The position numbers were made by a program, and so were the translations under genes. A DNA stretch of 64,000 bases. Source: Metridium senile (Eukaryota; Cnidaria; Anthozoa; Actiniaria; Metridiidae). The stretch covers positions 11,331,655 through 11,395,654 of the forward strand of contig OX459104.1 in NCBI GenBank assembly GCA_949775045.1, given 5' to 3'. Below the pieces are notes generated by a model that was given only the letters and a program-made list of their open reading frames with translations, was not told the origin of the DNA and made no database searches. Positions 11,813 to 21,392 of this stretch are shown piece by piece (position 1 is the stretch's first letter; the number at the start of each line of letters is the position of its first letter).

Positions 11813-11964
11813 CGATAGTAACGCATGGAGTACACTATATATTAATAAAGAGAGTACACTAGTGCGTTACTAAATTCGTTACCACCAGACTGATTACATG
11901 CCAACGACTGTCCCACTTTATATAAAGGTCGGATTTCATAGATTAGGTAAACTGTTTAACAAAG

Positions 11965-13625
11965 GGGTGTCGGGAAAAGACGGATACGGACCGTCCGTCG
12001 GCGGACCAACGGACCAACGGACCGGCGGACAGACGGACCGACGGACCGGTCCGTCGACGGACCATTTGGGAAAACGCGGACCAAAAAAAATAAAAATAAA
12101 TTAAATAAATAAAAAAAAAAATAAAGATACAAAAAATAAAGATACAAAAAAAAAATGAAAAAGTAGATAAAACGGTAAAAAAAACTTCCAAATATTTATA
12201 AAATGTTTCTTTACCCGAAAAAAATCAATAATTCAGAAGAATTAACCTATTAGTGAGTGTCCCACTGTGTTTCTCGATGCGACTCGAGGAATCGGGATAC
12301 GTGAATTATACTGAGAGACTTTTTCTGAGATTTTTTTCTCTTAAACTGCAACAATCGAAACGACAAGCTAGTTCACAAGCTGCCTGCAAACAGAGTACGA
12401 ATCATCTTGTGATGTCGAATGTGTATAATGTCAGTCATCACTTGATAAGACACGCACGTCCCTCTCTCAGTACATAAGCCTTAAAATAGGAATATTGATC
12501 GATTGAATATTGATTACTCAACGAATTTGATAACACATTCAAGATGCTGAGATCAATGGATTTTAACAAGCGATCATTATAGTATCCCATTCATTGCCCA
12601 AAGTGAAGCTGGCCTCAGATTCGTAGCCTCAGATTCGTAGCCTCAGATTCCCAGTCATTTCATGGTGGGAGGTCAACAAGGTCAGTTTAAAAAAAGCTTT
12701 TGATGACACAACTGATAAATGTAAAGTAATTGTAAAACAGATATGTCGTTATTAATACTTGAGTTCAATTTATTAAATCCATTTAGGGATGATAATAAGT
12801 CACATTATTTATACATTGGGTTTAGATACTTTTTATCAAAGTCAAACAAAGTATGCACAGATTTGATGGTACCTTAACTTTAGTAAATTCGCGGATACCA
12901 TAGATATCATAGCGAAGTGCAGCTGTAAAAGTGTGAATTTGACGGACTGCAAATTCGCGTTCTCACCCACAACACATTCTTGAGTTGCTTCTTGATGTAT
13001 ATATTTTAATTGAAGCCTGCGTCGGACGAAAAAAGGCCCAATAAATGCCCATAAATGACTAGTGAACGATAAAGTTGATAAAGTGAACGATAAATATTGA
13101 TAAATTGAACGATCAATATTCAAGGACGTGCGTGTCTTATCAAGTGATGACTGACATTATACACATTCGACATCACAAGATGATTCGTATTCTGTTTGCA
13201 GGCAGCTTGTGAACTAGCTTGTCGTTTCGATTGTTGCAGTTTAAGAGAAAAAAGTCTCAGAAAAAGTCTCTCAGTATATAAAAATTCACGTATCCCGATT
13301 CCTCGAGTCGCATCGAGAAACACAGTGGGACACTCACTAATAGGTTAATTCTTCTGAATTATTGATTTTTTTTCGGGTAAAGAAACATTTTATAAATATT
13401 TGGAAGGTTTTTTTACCGTTTTATCTACTTTTTCATTTTTTTTTTTTGTATCTTTTTTTTTTTTTTTTTAATTTTTAATTTTTTTTTATTATTATTTTTT
13501 TTTTTTTGGTCCGCGTTTTCCCAAATGGTCCGTCGACGGACCGGTCCGTCGGTCCGTCGGTCCGCCGGTCCGTTGGTCCGTTGGTCCGCCGACGGACGGT
13601 CCGTATCCTACTTTTCCCGACACCC
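11965..13625. mobile_element. 1661-bp Mutator-like non-autonomous element with long TIRs
   Basis: Inverted arms of about 500 bases (11965-12461, 13124-13625) begin GGGTGTCGGGAAAAG. A perfect 9-bp duplication TTAACAAAG lies at 11956-11964 and 13626-13634. Long TIRs plus a 9-bp duplication are typical of MULEs. Subterminal ACGGACCG/ACGGACCAACGG repeats occur in both arms. The 662-base core includes a 229-base piece of another inverted-repeat family (12597-12825). No transposase frame. Confidence 0.8.
12597..12825 (+). mobile_element. Captured left end of the 27167-30644 element family
   Basis: CCCAAAGTGAAGCTGG, CAGATTCGTAGCC units and GGTCAACAAGGTCAGTTT match the first 230 bases of the element at 27167. 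It lies inside the Mutator-like element above without a matching right end. Confidence 0.7.
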
Positions 13626-13746
13626 TTAACAAAGGTCACAATATGTAGCGCTAATCTCCTAGGCACCACAGGAACCCCCAAAAAGCTACGCGATTTTTTA
13701 TCTTACGTAAAAGCAACCAAATGCCGGTCTCCCTGTGTTTCCGATT

Positions 13747-14087
13747 GTTTTCCTGTTTTTCTTTGCTCTTTTATATACGGGTTTCTTGTGTTTTGAGATC
13801 GACTCCCTGTTGTTTGGGATCGGTTTACGAGTCACGTTCATAAGCTGTAATCGGACCTGGTCTATGACCGTTGCTCTTTATGGGTTGCCTGTGTTGTAAC
13901 GCTCCACGCTACTAATTATAAGGAGTCAATCCATTCTTTATTGTTTACTAAAGAGTGTGTGACTGACGGTTATTTATTTCAATTTAATAGTCCAGGTCCG
14001 ATTACAGCCTATGAACGTGACCCGTAGACCGATCTCAAACAACAGGAAACCCGTATATAAAAGAGCAAAGAAAAACACAGGAAAACC
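13747..14087. repeat. Inverted repeat with ~100-bp arms
   Basis: TTTGCTCTTTTATATACGGG and TTGTTTGGGATCGG..AATCGGACCTGG return inverted at 13991-14087. The left arm has a short internal duplication (TTTTGAGATCG / TTTGGGATCGG). Probably a degenerate palindromic element. Confidence 0.6.
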
Positions 14088-14314
14088 GTGGAAAAAGCAA
14101 AGTTAAAAAACAAGAACAATCAAGCCGGGCTCCCTGTGCATCAAAGAGCAATACAGTCTTACTCAACTTGAAAGAATATGACATTTTATATTTTCTCTGC
14201 ATAGGAATGGGAGCAACTTTAGAATACCCCGACATTTTTGAAGGCATGCAATGGAAATTGCTGTACCCGTACTCCGTTGTCTTTTGAGAACGGCGAAATA
14301 CTAATATAAACTAA

Positions 14315-14694
14315 GTCCGAAGTGAAATAAAGATATACAACTTATTGTAACCGCGGTCCGCAGTCCGAAGTGAAATAAAGATATACAACTTATTGTAACC
14401 GCGGTCCGCAGTCCGAAGTGAAATTAAGATATACAACTTATTGTAACCGCGGTCCGCAGTCCGAAGTGAAATAGATATACAACTTATTGTAACCGCGGTC
14501 CGCAGTCCTAAGTGAAATAAAGATATACAACTAAGTGTAACCGCAGTCCGCAGTCCGAAGTGAAATAGATATACAACTAAGTGTAACCGCGGTCCGCAGT
14601 CCGAAGTGAAATAGATATACAACTAAGTGTAACCGCGGTCCGCGGTCCGAAGTGAAGTAATGATATACAACTAAGTGTAACCGCGGTCCACAGT
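14315..14694 (-). repeat. 44-48-bp minisatellite, about 8 copies
   Basis: The unit TCCGAAGTGAAATA..GATATACAACT.. ends CCGCGGTCCGCAG. It repeats with 44-48 base spacing and gives open frames in every reading, which are not genes. Confidence 0.85.
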
Positions 14695-14721
14695 CAATCA
14701 CTGCGGACCACGGTGACAGGT

Positions 14722-14822
14722 CTATACTGTGGCCTAAAAAGTGTCGGGGTATTCTAAAGTCAAGCCTAGGAGCTATACTGTGGCCTAAAAAGTGTCGGGG
14801 TATTCTAAAGTCAAGCCTAGGA
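14722..14822 (+). repeat. 51-bp tandem duplication
   Basis: CTATACTGTGGCC..GTGTCGGGGTATTCTAAAG..CAAGCCTAGGA occurs twice, end to end. The GTCGGGGTATTCTAAAG part also occurs inverted near 14213-14232. Confidence 0.8.
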
Positions 14823-14830
14823 ATGATATA

Positions 14831-15032
14831 CAGTAAAAACCCGCATATATTAAGAACCACTAATTTTCAAGGTTAGGCTAAAGTGGTTCTCATTTATCTA
14901 AATTAGCTTTTTCATTGTAATCATATCCATTTTGTATTTTTGTATTTTGTATTTTTATTTTAAGCGCTTAGAACAGACTTGAATAAGCGCTATATAAGCT
15001 ATATATTATTATTATTTTTATTATTATTATTG

Positions 15033-15069
<37 letters not shown>

Positions 15070-15427
15070 ATTGGTATTTAGTGATAAATTAGGCTAAGAT
15101 GGTTCTTAACTGGTTCTTATTTACAAATTGTAATGTAGTGTTTTTCTAATTTTGTTATGTAGAAGCATCTGAATGATGAATGTATTCTTATTGAGGACTA
15201 ACTGATAATACATTTGTAAAACATTTTTCTTGCATTGATTCTAAATTTGGTCATATTCAGACTCAACTTATATTTTTTCAAATGACCAAATAAATCTTGA
15301 GACCTTTCATATAAGAACCAGTCTAATTTTTTAGCCTAAAGTGGTTCTTTTTTAACAGGTGCTTAAAAAGCAAAATTTTAGCCTAGTGGTTCTTAATCCA
15401 CTGGTTCTTATATGCGGGTTTTTACTG
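14831..15427. mobile_element. Pogo/Tigger-like MITE, 597 bp
   Basis: TIRs CAGTAAAAACCCGCATATA and TATATGCGGGTTTTTACTG sit between TA dinucleotides. CAGT starts and TA targets suit the pogo branch of Tc1/mariner. The interior has AAGTGGTTCT motifs and an (ATT)n tract at 15004-15066, next to an AGCGCTATATAAG LINE-like tail. Confidence 0.75.
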
Positions 15428-15433
15428 TATAGA

Positions 15434-15560
15434 GGATATTACATGGGCGCGTGGAGATTTCATCTTCAAGTGTTAAAATGATCTTTCACAAGTAAGCGCA
15501 GCTAATGAGTGAGAGATTTTCAACATGAGAAGGTAAAATTTGTATCTCCAAGCGACCATG
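15434..15560. mobile_element. Short palindromic repeat, ATTACATGG..CCATGTAAT
   Basis: GATATTACATGGGCGCGTGG and GAGATTTCATCTTCAAGTG return inverted, ending CCATGTAATG. A related copy lies at 47765-47875. This resembles a repeat widespread in marine invertebrates (from memory). Confidence 0.55.
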
Positions 15561-15833
15561 TAATGTTCTGTTTATTATATAATTATCAATGAAAATAAAA
15601 TAAAACTTTTTTGACACAATAAGTTTCTGTAAAGCTGTGTAACCATAGTGATGATATCTTCACATGTGTAAATAACATGTTACCTTCACATGTGAGTTAT
15701 CAAATTTTTGATACAGAAAAATACAGGTATTTAATTGACAATTATATAATAAACATTTTGATCTAAAAGGAATATTTTATTACCAAAATAATCCTTATTA
15801 TCTTCATTATCATAATCAACATTACTATGAAAA

Positions 15834-15993
15834 TCACTAGAGTGGTTAAATGTCAGTTGAAAATGTGGCCTTGGGGGTGTGTTTTTTTGTACCACATGAC
15901 CAATTTTGAGCAAAATGATTGGCCAGAAGCGATCACATGGTACAAAAACGAGACAGAATTTTAAACAAGGATTTTACCACTCTAGTGATTTCG
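15834..15993. mobile_element. Palindromic MITE, ATCACTAGAGTGGT ends
   Basis: ATCACTAGAGTGGTTAAA and TTTTACCACTCTAGTGAT flank inner inverted TGTACCACATGA / TCACATGGTACA. Confidence 0.65.
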
Positions 15994-16091
15994 ATAGTAT
16001 GATCATCTTTGTTATTATCATAAGCAATTTGACTTGTGAATATAGTATACTGAATAAATAGCAGCGTTGCTAGGTAACATGAACTGGAGTA

Positions 16092-16540
16092 CAGTAAAAA
16101 TCCACGTATTAGAACCCATCATTTAAGAACTTGTTAGGCTAAAATTTCCCAATTAAAGCACCCTTCACTTCAGAACAACTCTAAACTAAAATCTAAACAG
16201 GTTCTTATTTTCAAAAACAGCAATTTCAGTGCATAACATGCAATACAAAAAGGCCATCAATACTGTTAGTGTTATAAGATCATACTTCACAGTACTGTCA
16301 ATACACCCATAGTTGAGCAGCATATCAATCTGTGCGGTGTTATTACCCATGTAAAGCAAAGGACTATAAGGCTGTAATACTGCAGAACATATTATCAATC
16401 TTGTGATGGCCACACCAATGAATATACATTATTGTTTTGAACAAAACTTAAGACCCTAATTAAGAACCTAGTAACCTAAATTGACAGTAAGCACTATTTA
16501 TATATTAAAGAACCTTTGGAGGCTAACTTGAAGAAACATA
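16092..16540. mobile_element. Degenerate pogo-like MITE
   Basis: The left end CAGTAAAAATCCACGTATTA after TA matches the 14831 element, with several AAGAACC motifs inside. No right TIR was found. Confidence 0.4.
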
Positions 16541-16603
16541 GGTTTTTTTAATGTAATCAAACTTTTCTTTAATATCTAGAATTCAGTATATTCATAATTG
16601 TTA

Positions 16604-17710
16604 TTATTTACATCTAATAATTTCTGAGCATTTATCTATATATCTAGATTTTCTGAACATCTTTCTCGTCCTATAATACACACATAAACAAACCAACACA
16701 ACTACAAAACCAACCAACAAAACATACAAATGTTTATCATAAAAACATAAATATCTCGAATTACAAAGATCCGTTTCTTTCGTTTCCATAATTTTGCGAT
16801 GTAATTTTGCGATATCCTTAGGTCTAGAACCACGAAAGAACATACACACTCTAGATAATTCAAAGTTTGAATAACCTAACAACATTTCAAGACTACAAAA
16901 ACGAACATACTGTGAAACATCGTAAGGTTCTATGCCCGAATAATAAGCTAGAATACCAAAATAAACATCTTCCACAGGGAAAGGCTTTACCACTTCCCCA
17001 AACACTAGCATGCGCTGTACACTTGGATAACTGAGAATTATTCCTCCACCGCTTACATAAGGAGGGAAATCTTTGCCTGGGTATTCATTGCGTGTTAACC
17101 TCCATTTGCTTGAATTCCTTCGATCTGGTTTAATTCCGCTTAAAACCCTTCCAGCATAAAGTCTGCTGGGAAGTTTCGATTTCTGGCGCTCGATCCAACG
17201 TAGATAGCACCGAACGTTAAAATATATATCGTCGTCGGTTTTGATGAGGTATTCGAAGCGTATTGTTCTCTCAGCCCAAATTAACCCGAATAAAGCCTTG
17301 TAAACAAGATTTCGATTAGAATCTATGAAAGAGCCAAAGACCAAGTCATTGTATGTTTCTTGTTCAGCGTAGATATTTCTGTTGATGTCTGACTCACCAA
17401 GAATGAAAACCACTTTGACACTTGTATCATTGTATGAATTCGATTGATTTAAGTTGGCCCAAGTCTGCCGTATGATTTCCCTGTTTTCAACGTTTTTCGG
17501 CGCCGATGACACAATTACCAATAGATAAAAGTCGCTTTGATTTAGCCAGGGTGACATTAGCGTTCTTAAAGTACCAAATCCCCAGCCATTGTCGATCAGG
17601 GATTCTACTCTATAATCTTTTGATGTTTGCAACCAGTAAAGCACTGAAATAACCATTATCAACACACAGCAAACACAGAAAAGATTCCAAACTTTCCTTA
17701 ATCTTATCAT
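16604..17710 (-). CDS. GT31 beta-1,3-glycosyltransferase (galactosyltransferase-like)
   Basis: A single-exon, 368-residue type II membrane enzyme, expected in the Golgi, transferring a sugar (Gal or GlcNAc) from UDP-sugar in a beta-1,3 linkage. Residues about 9-27 form the signal anchor (VCCVLIMVISVLYWL). GT31 motifs occur in order: NREIIRQTW, VVFILGES, ETYNDLV..DSNRNLVYK, the DxD-type metal site KTDDDIYFN, PPYVSGGGIILS and FPVEDVYFG. N-glycosylation sequons are present early and mid-protein. An unusual feature is a second hydrophobic stretch near residues 329-346 (VLLVGFVVVLVCLCVYY), followed by a basic tail; most family members end soon after the catalytic domain. ATG 17710 is the first in frame and precedes the anchor directly. 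The acceptor specificity cannot be told from sequence. Confidence 0.9.
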   Translation of the reverse strand: MIRLRKVWNLFCVCCVLIMVISVLYWLQTSKDYRVESLIDNGWGFGTLRTLMSPWLNQSDFYLLVIVSSAPKNVENREIIRQTWANLNQSNSYNDTSVKVVFILGESDINRNIYAEQETYNDLVFGSFIDSNRNLVYKALFGLIWAERTIRFEYLIKTDDDIYFNVRCYLRWIERQKSKLPSRLYAGRVLSGIKPDRRNSSKWRLTRNEYPGKDFPPYVSGGGIILSYPSVQRMLVFGEVVKPFPVEDVYFGILAYYSGIEPYDVSQYVRFCSLEMLLGYSNFELSRVCMFFRGSRPKDIAKLHRKIMETKETDLCNSRYLCFYDKHLYVLLVGFVVVLVCLCVYYRTRKMFRKSRYIDKCSEIIRCK

Positions 17711-17974
17711 CTCAGTAAATGACGTATTTCAAATACGACGCACTTTAGCATGTGTGAGATATCCAGATCTTTCCTTCCTCGAAAAGCTTTGCACGTTGTA
17801 TCCATGCAGTGTCTGTGACATTTAATATTCATAATCCAGCAAGGAATAACTAATGAAGCGTAACGCGGGTCACGCGGTGTTCACAGCCATGACGGACGTG
17901 ACTTTAAATAGAAAACTGTTATTGGTGTCTCCTAGTAGTTTTTATTGACCAACAATTCGCTGTGACATGAATGA

Positions 17975-18415
17975 AGTTACCTTAGTCAAATGAATCTGAA
18001 TTTTACAAGAGATATAAAAATTGGATGGAAATTTTAAAAGATGTTCTCGTTATGTTAATCAGAGTTTCCATAGCAACGTTAAATATACTTTCTGTACGAC
18101 GTTTATCCTTGGGCTGATAGCGACAAACCAATAAATGCACTATAATAAGCACTGTACAGTAAATCACATGGGAACGTTTGAGGCAAAGTTCAATCAATCA
18201 ATCAATCAATCAATTTATTTATTCTCAGTCATTGTTACCAATAATATAAATAATATTTCTAAAATTATCAGTTCGATTTCGATTACACGCTAAAAAACAC
18301 ACATTGGAATGTTTCCGTGATTTATTCGAAATCGAACAGATAACATTGCTTCAAACTTTCCCAATTGGTGTGCTGCATGGAACGTATTACAGCACATTTA
18401 TTGGTTTGTAATAAG
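17975..18415. mobile_element. Degraded relative of the 9255-11242 palindrome
   Basis: The left part has GTTTCCATAGCAACGTTAAA and the right part CGTGATTTATTCG..CGAACAGATAAC, both matching the arms of the TTAA element, in inverted order. A (TCAA)n tract (18187-18211) lies between them. Confidence 0.5.
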
Positions 18416-18419
18416 TAGA

Positions 18420-18609
18420 ATGGCCGGGCTTGATCCGGTAAATAATTCAGCGATATCGTCTCTGTATCTGGTTTAGGGTGTTCTGCAAAGGCTTTTAAGT
18501 ACATAGGATCTCCTTGCATTAAATATATAATCGACCGTCGTGTCGTCCATTGTGAAAGAAGGCACGAGTTTGTACAGTAGATATTAACAAAGCTGAAAGA
18601 CTCACTCAC
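18420..18609 (-). other. Unassigned short open frame
   Basis: The minus frame contains WTTRRSIIYLMQGDPMYL and HPKPDTETISLNYLPDQ, then runs into the palindromic repeat. The part outside the repeat is less AT-rich than its surroundings and follows a possible acceptor (GTCTTTCAG), but its phase does not fit the tetraspanin exons. It could be an exon fragment. Confidence 0.2.
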
Positions 18610-19062
18610 ATTTTATTTCCTCCTCTAGAATGCAGTAGCCACAAAAACGATAACAAATATGAATCAGTAGTACAGGCGTGATATATGCAAAGTAATTCCC
18701 TTATTAACTTTTTTAAGTATTAACATTATATTCATTTTTTAGGAAAAAAACGTCTAACGTTGGATAATTATTGATTGGGGAGTATTTGTATACATAGGCC
18801 CAAAAAGGTATTTGTTTTACCAAAAAAACTGTCATCAAGTACTATTTCCAGCGCGACCGTATTTTCAGCGTTTGACAAATTTTGTCAGAATTGAATTATT
18901 GTGTAGAGCTCAAACACTTAATCCGTGAAATAAAATCAAAATTGTTACTAACAAATAGTTCTTATTTAGTGACTATCACTCAACCAGAACAGTCTAAGAA
19001 AAGGCAAATACAAAGGAGACAATACTTCATTACAGCTTTACTTGTCTAAAATAGTCACTAAA

Positions 19063-20221
19063 TAAGGGACTGTGCCATAATTATCGGGAGGGGGGGGGGG
19101 GTTCTACAATTAATAGGGGGGGGGGGGTCAAAAGTTAAATTGAAGTGTAGGGTAGGGCGGGGGCTAGAAGTTAATTGCTTAAGCATGGAGGGGGTGCATA
19201 AGTTATATTGGGATTTTGTTAATATAAAATTGAAAATATGCATATAAATATATTCAAAATAAATATTCATTGTTATATTTTTTTACTGTATCAAGAACAC
19301 AACTTGTCACAAGTGCAAGCTCAAAACCATATATTGAAATATTATGTATAAACTGAGTATCCTTTGTAATAAAAACAAGTACTAAAAACTAAAAAACAGT
19401 AACTAAAAACAGTACATGTCACAACTTTCTATACTAGGAGAGTGTCCTAGTCAATGCTATATCTCTTTTATGCTTTCTAGCTTTTTGCAAAGTTATGCCA
19501 CATTAGAGTGATTGACTGTATACACCTATTTCAAAAAACGTTGTCAGAAGGAGATCTGAATCTGCAATCTGAGACTGAAATGAATTCAGGAAATTGCGTA
19601 CTGCAAAAACCAGGCCTAGCCCTGTTTTTCTTTTTTTGCGCTTAGCACCTTCAGATTTATATTTACCGTCGCCATATCCAAAGCCAGAAAGTGCACGCAA
19701 TGAGAAAAAACTGCCGTACCCCAGAACTCATTTCGGTCTCAGATTGCAGATTCAGATCTCCTTCTGACAACATTTTTTGAAATAGGTGTATGAGACAACT
19801 GACTATGTCATGTCTTTTTTGTTTTGCTTTGTATTAATTCTTCTAGCGTTATATTCATGATATTTAGTACAAAGTCAAGGTTCAAAACAGAAGTTCTGAA
19901 CAAGCTCATTGGCTTCCTCAACAAAGCATTTCGAAGAAAGCTTTCAAGTTTTGTTTGTGGCAGATGAAGATATAGGACAAGTAAATGTGTGAAGGCAAGT
20001 AAAGGAATATATGTGTGCTTTTTTTTGGGGGGGGGGGGGGGGGGGGTATGGCGGAGGGTGAGTGGAAAGAGGGGGGTTGATAGTTATTTATTTTCAAAAG
20101 GTGGAGGGGTAAGAAGTTATTTATACGTCTAGCACAGGGGGTCTAGCTTCAATTTAAGCTCAATTTTGAGGATTTTAGAACCCCCCCCCCCCCCCCTCCC
20201 GATAATTATTGCACAGTCCCT
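19063..20221. mobile_element. ~1160-bp element with poly-G next to its TIRs
   Basis: AGGGACTGTGCCATAATTAT followed by CGGGAGGGGGGGGGGGG, and the inverse CCCTCCCGATAATTATTGCA at the right end. It holds G tracts near 19089, 19118 and 20027-20046 and a C tract near 20180, and contains the separate MITE at 19521-19796. Confidence 0.65.
19521..19796. mobile_element. MITE, ACACCTATTTCAAAAAACG ends
   Basis: ACACCTATTTCAAAAAACGT and GTTGTCAGAAGGAGATCTGA are mirrored at 19731-19796, ending GAAATAGGTGT. The ends are shared with the 3555 family but the interiors differ. Confidence 0.7.
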
Positions 20222-20504
20222 AAGAACTATTAGACAGTAACAAATATATTTTATTTCACGAATTACGTGTTTGCGCTCTATGTTGTAAACACATTTATAA
20301 TAAAACAAATAAATTTAATGTATGATTATGTGTATAGCGAACAGTACTTTCGTTTTATATAATAATATAATGTTAAAAAAATACTGCTTGCCTGCCTAGA
20401 CTAGTAATTATTTTACTATTGCAGGCCAGTAGAGTATATAGTAATGTAATTATGATCTTTTATAACCAAATAATTCTTGTGCAATCTTGAAATTCGGTTT
20501 TTGG

Positions 20505-20757
20505 GATATTTATTCACTCGAATAAGCGCCGCCCTCGAATAAGCGACGCCCTCGAATAAGCGCCGCACTTTAACGCTATAATGTTACTCTAGAATAGCAT
20601 TTGAAATGATACATTTTTATACAAAAGCTATATTCTTCAGATCAAAGTTATTATATTTCACCGCTCGTCCATTAGGTTATCTCCCCAATATTCGTAGTTC
20701 TCGTGATCAAAAACATTAAATAAACGCCGCGGCGCTTATTTGAGTAGATACGATAAT
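20505..20757. mobile_element. Palindromic MITE with AATAAGCGCCGC ends
   Basis: ATTCACTCGAATAAGCGCCG, with tandem CCTCGAATAAGCG units, is mirrored by GCCGCGGCGCTTATTTGAGT. Confidence 0.6.
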
Positions 20758-20897
20758 CAAGCTATCGATAAATGTAATCAGTCTTGTACCCCGGCCTTGG
20801 CTGATTACAAATATGTTTTATTACAAATATCCCATTTTTACATATAGAGGGAAATCTTGACCCGCGTATAGCATTGATAGTCAATAATCATTTAATA

Positions 20898-21080
20898 GTT
20901 CTCTTCAATCAACCTCAGCCTCGATAGCGCGTAATATATTCATTAGAATTTGACTACAGCCAGAGGAATTTGTAAGTGTATCAATTGTTTGAAAATGTGT
21001 ACTTCAATTACCACGGGTTGTAGTCAAATTCTAAAGAGTATTTTACGCGCTATCGAGGCTGAAGTTGATTGACGGGAACT
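20898..21080. mobile_element. 183-bp palindromic MITE
   Basis: AGTTCTCTTCAATCAACCTC..CTCGATAGCGCGTAA is mirrored by TTTTACGCGCTATCGAGG..GAAGTTGATTGACGGGAACT. A diverged copy lies at 22040-22180 in tetraspanin intron 4. Confidence 0.65.
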
Positions 21081-21122
21081 GTGAAAAGATATATCATTGT
21101 AGCATTACATTCGACATTAATG

Positions 21123-21322
21123 GTCCCCTTCACAGTTTCCTGCGCCATCGCCTTTGCATCGAAGCGAGACGAACGTTGAGCTTGCAATGATAGAGACTTT
21201 TTAGCAACTCGCGGGACATTATTCAAGTGTCACCACCATTATAAGCTCAACGTTCGCCTCGCTTAGGCAAATCCCCGCCTACCTTTCAAGATGGCGCAGA
21301 GAACTGAAGTATAGAAGGGGAC
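21123..21322. mobile_element. 200-bp palindromic MITE, GTCCCCTTC ends
   Basis: GTCCCCTTCACAGTTTCCTG and GAACGTTGAGCTTG return inverted, ending GGGGAC. Confidence 0.6.
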
Positions 21323-21392
21323 AATTACGGATATCACAAAAACCATATCGATAATTGTTATTTGCAACGACTTTGAAGTAGTGGTACTTTAC

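Larger units (their letters stand above)
18905..20290. mobile_element. Outer palindromic element split by a nested insertion
   Basis: Left arm AACACTTAATCCGTGAAATA..TAGTTCTTATTTAGTGACTAT (18910-18978) matches, inverted, AATAGTCACTAAATA (19048-19062) plus AAGAACTATTAGACAGTAAC..ATTTCACG (20222-20265). The right arm is interrupted by the 19063-20221 element. A related palindrome fragment lies at 59608-59715. Confidence 0.6.

Noticed and set aside
14311..14860. Frames of about 103-109 codons
   Set aside because: Translation of the 44-48-bp minisatellite and the 51-bp duplication.
16186..16345. Possible tetraspanin TM4 exon (frame with NYGCIDSTVKY and a hydrophobic run, after an acceptor-like CACCGCACAG)
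   Set aside because: Phase fits, but the spacing from GC to the hydrophobic segment is too short, the CD151-like residues are absent and it lies inside a pogo-like repeat.
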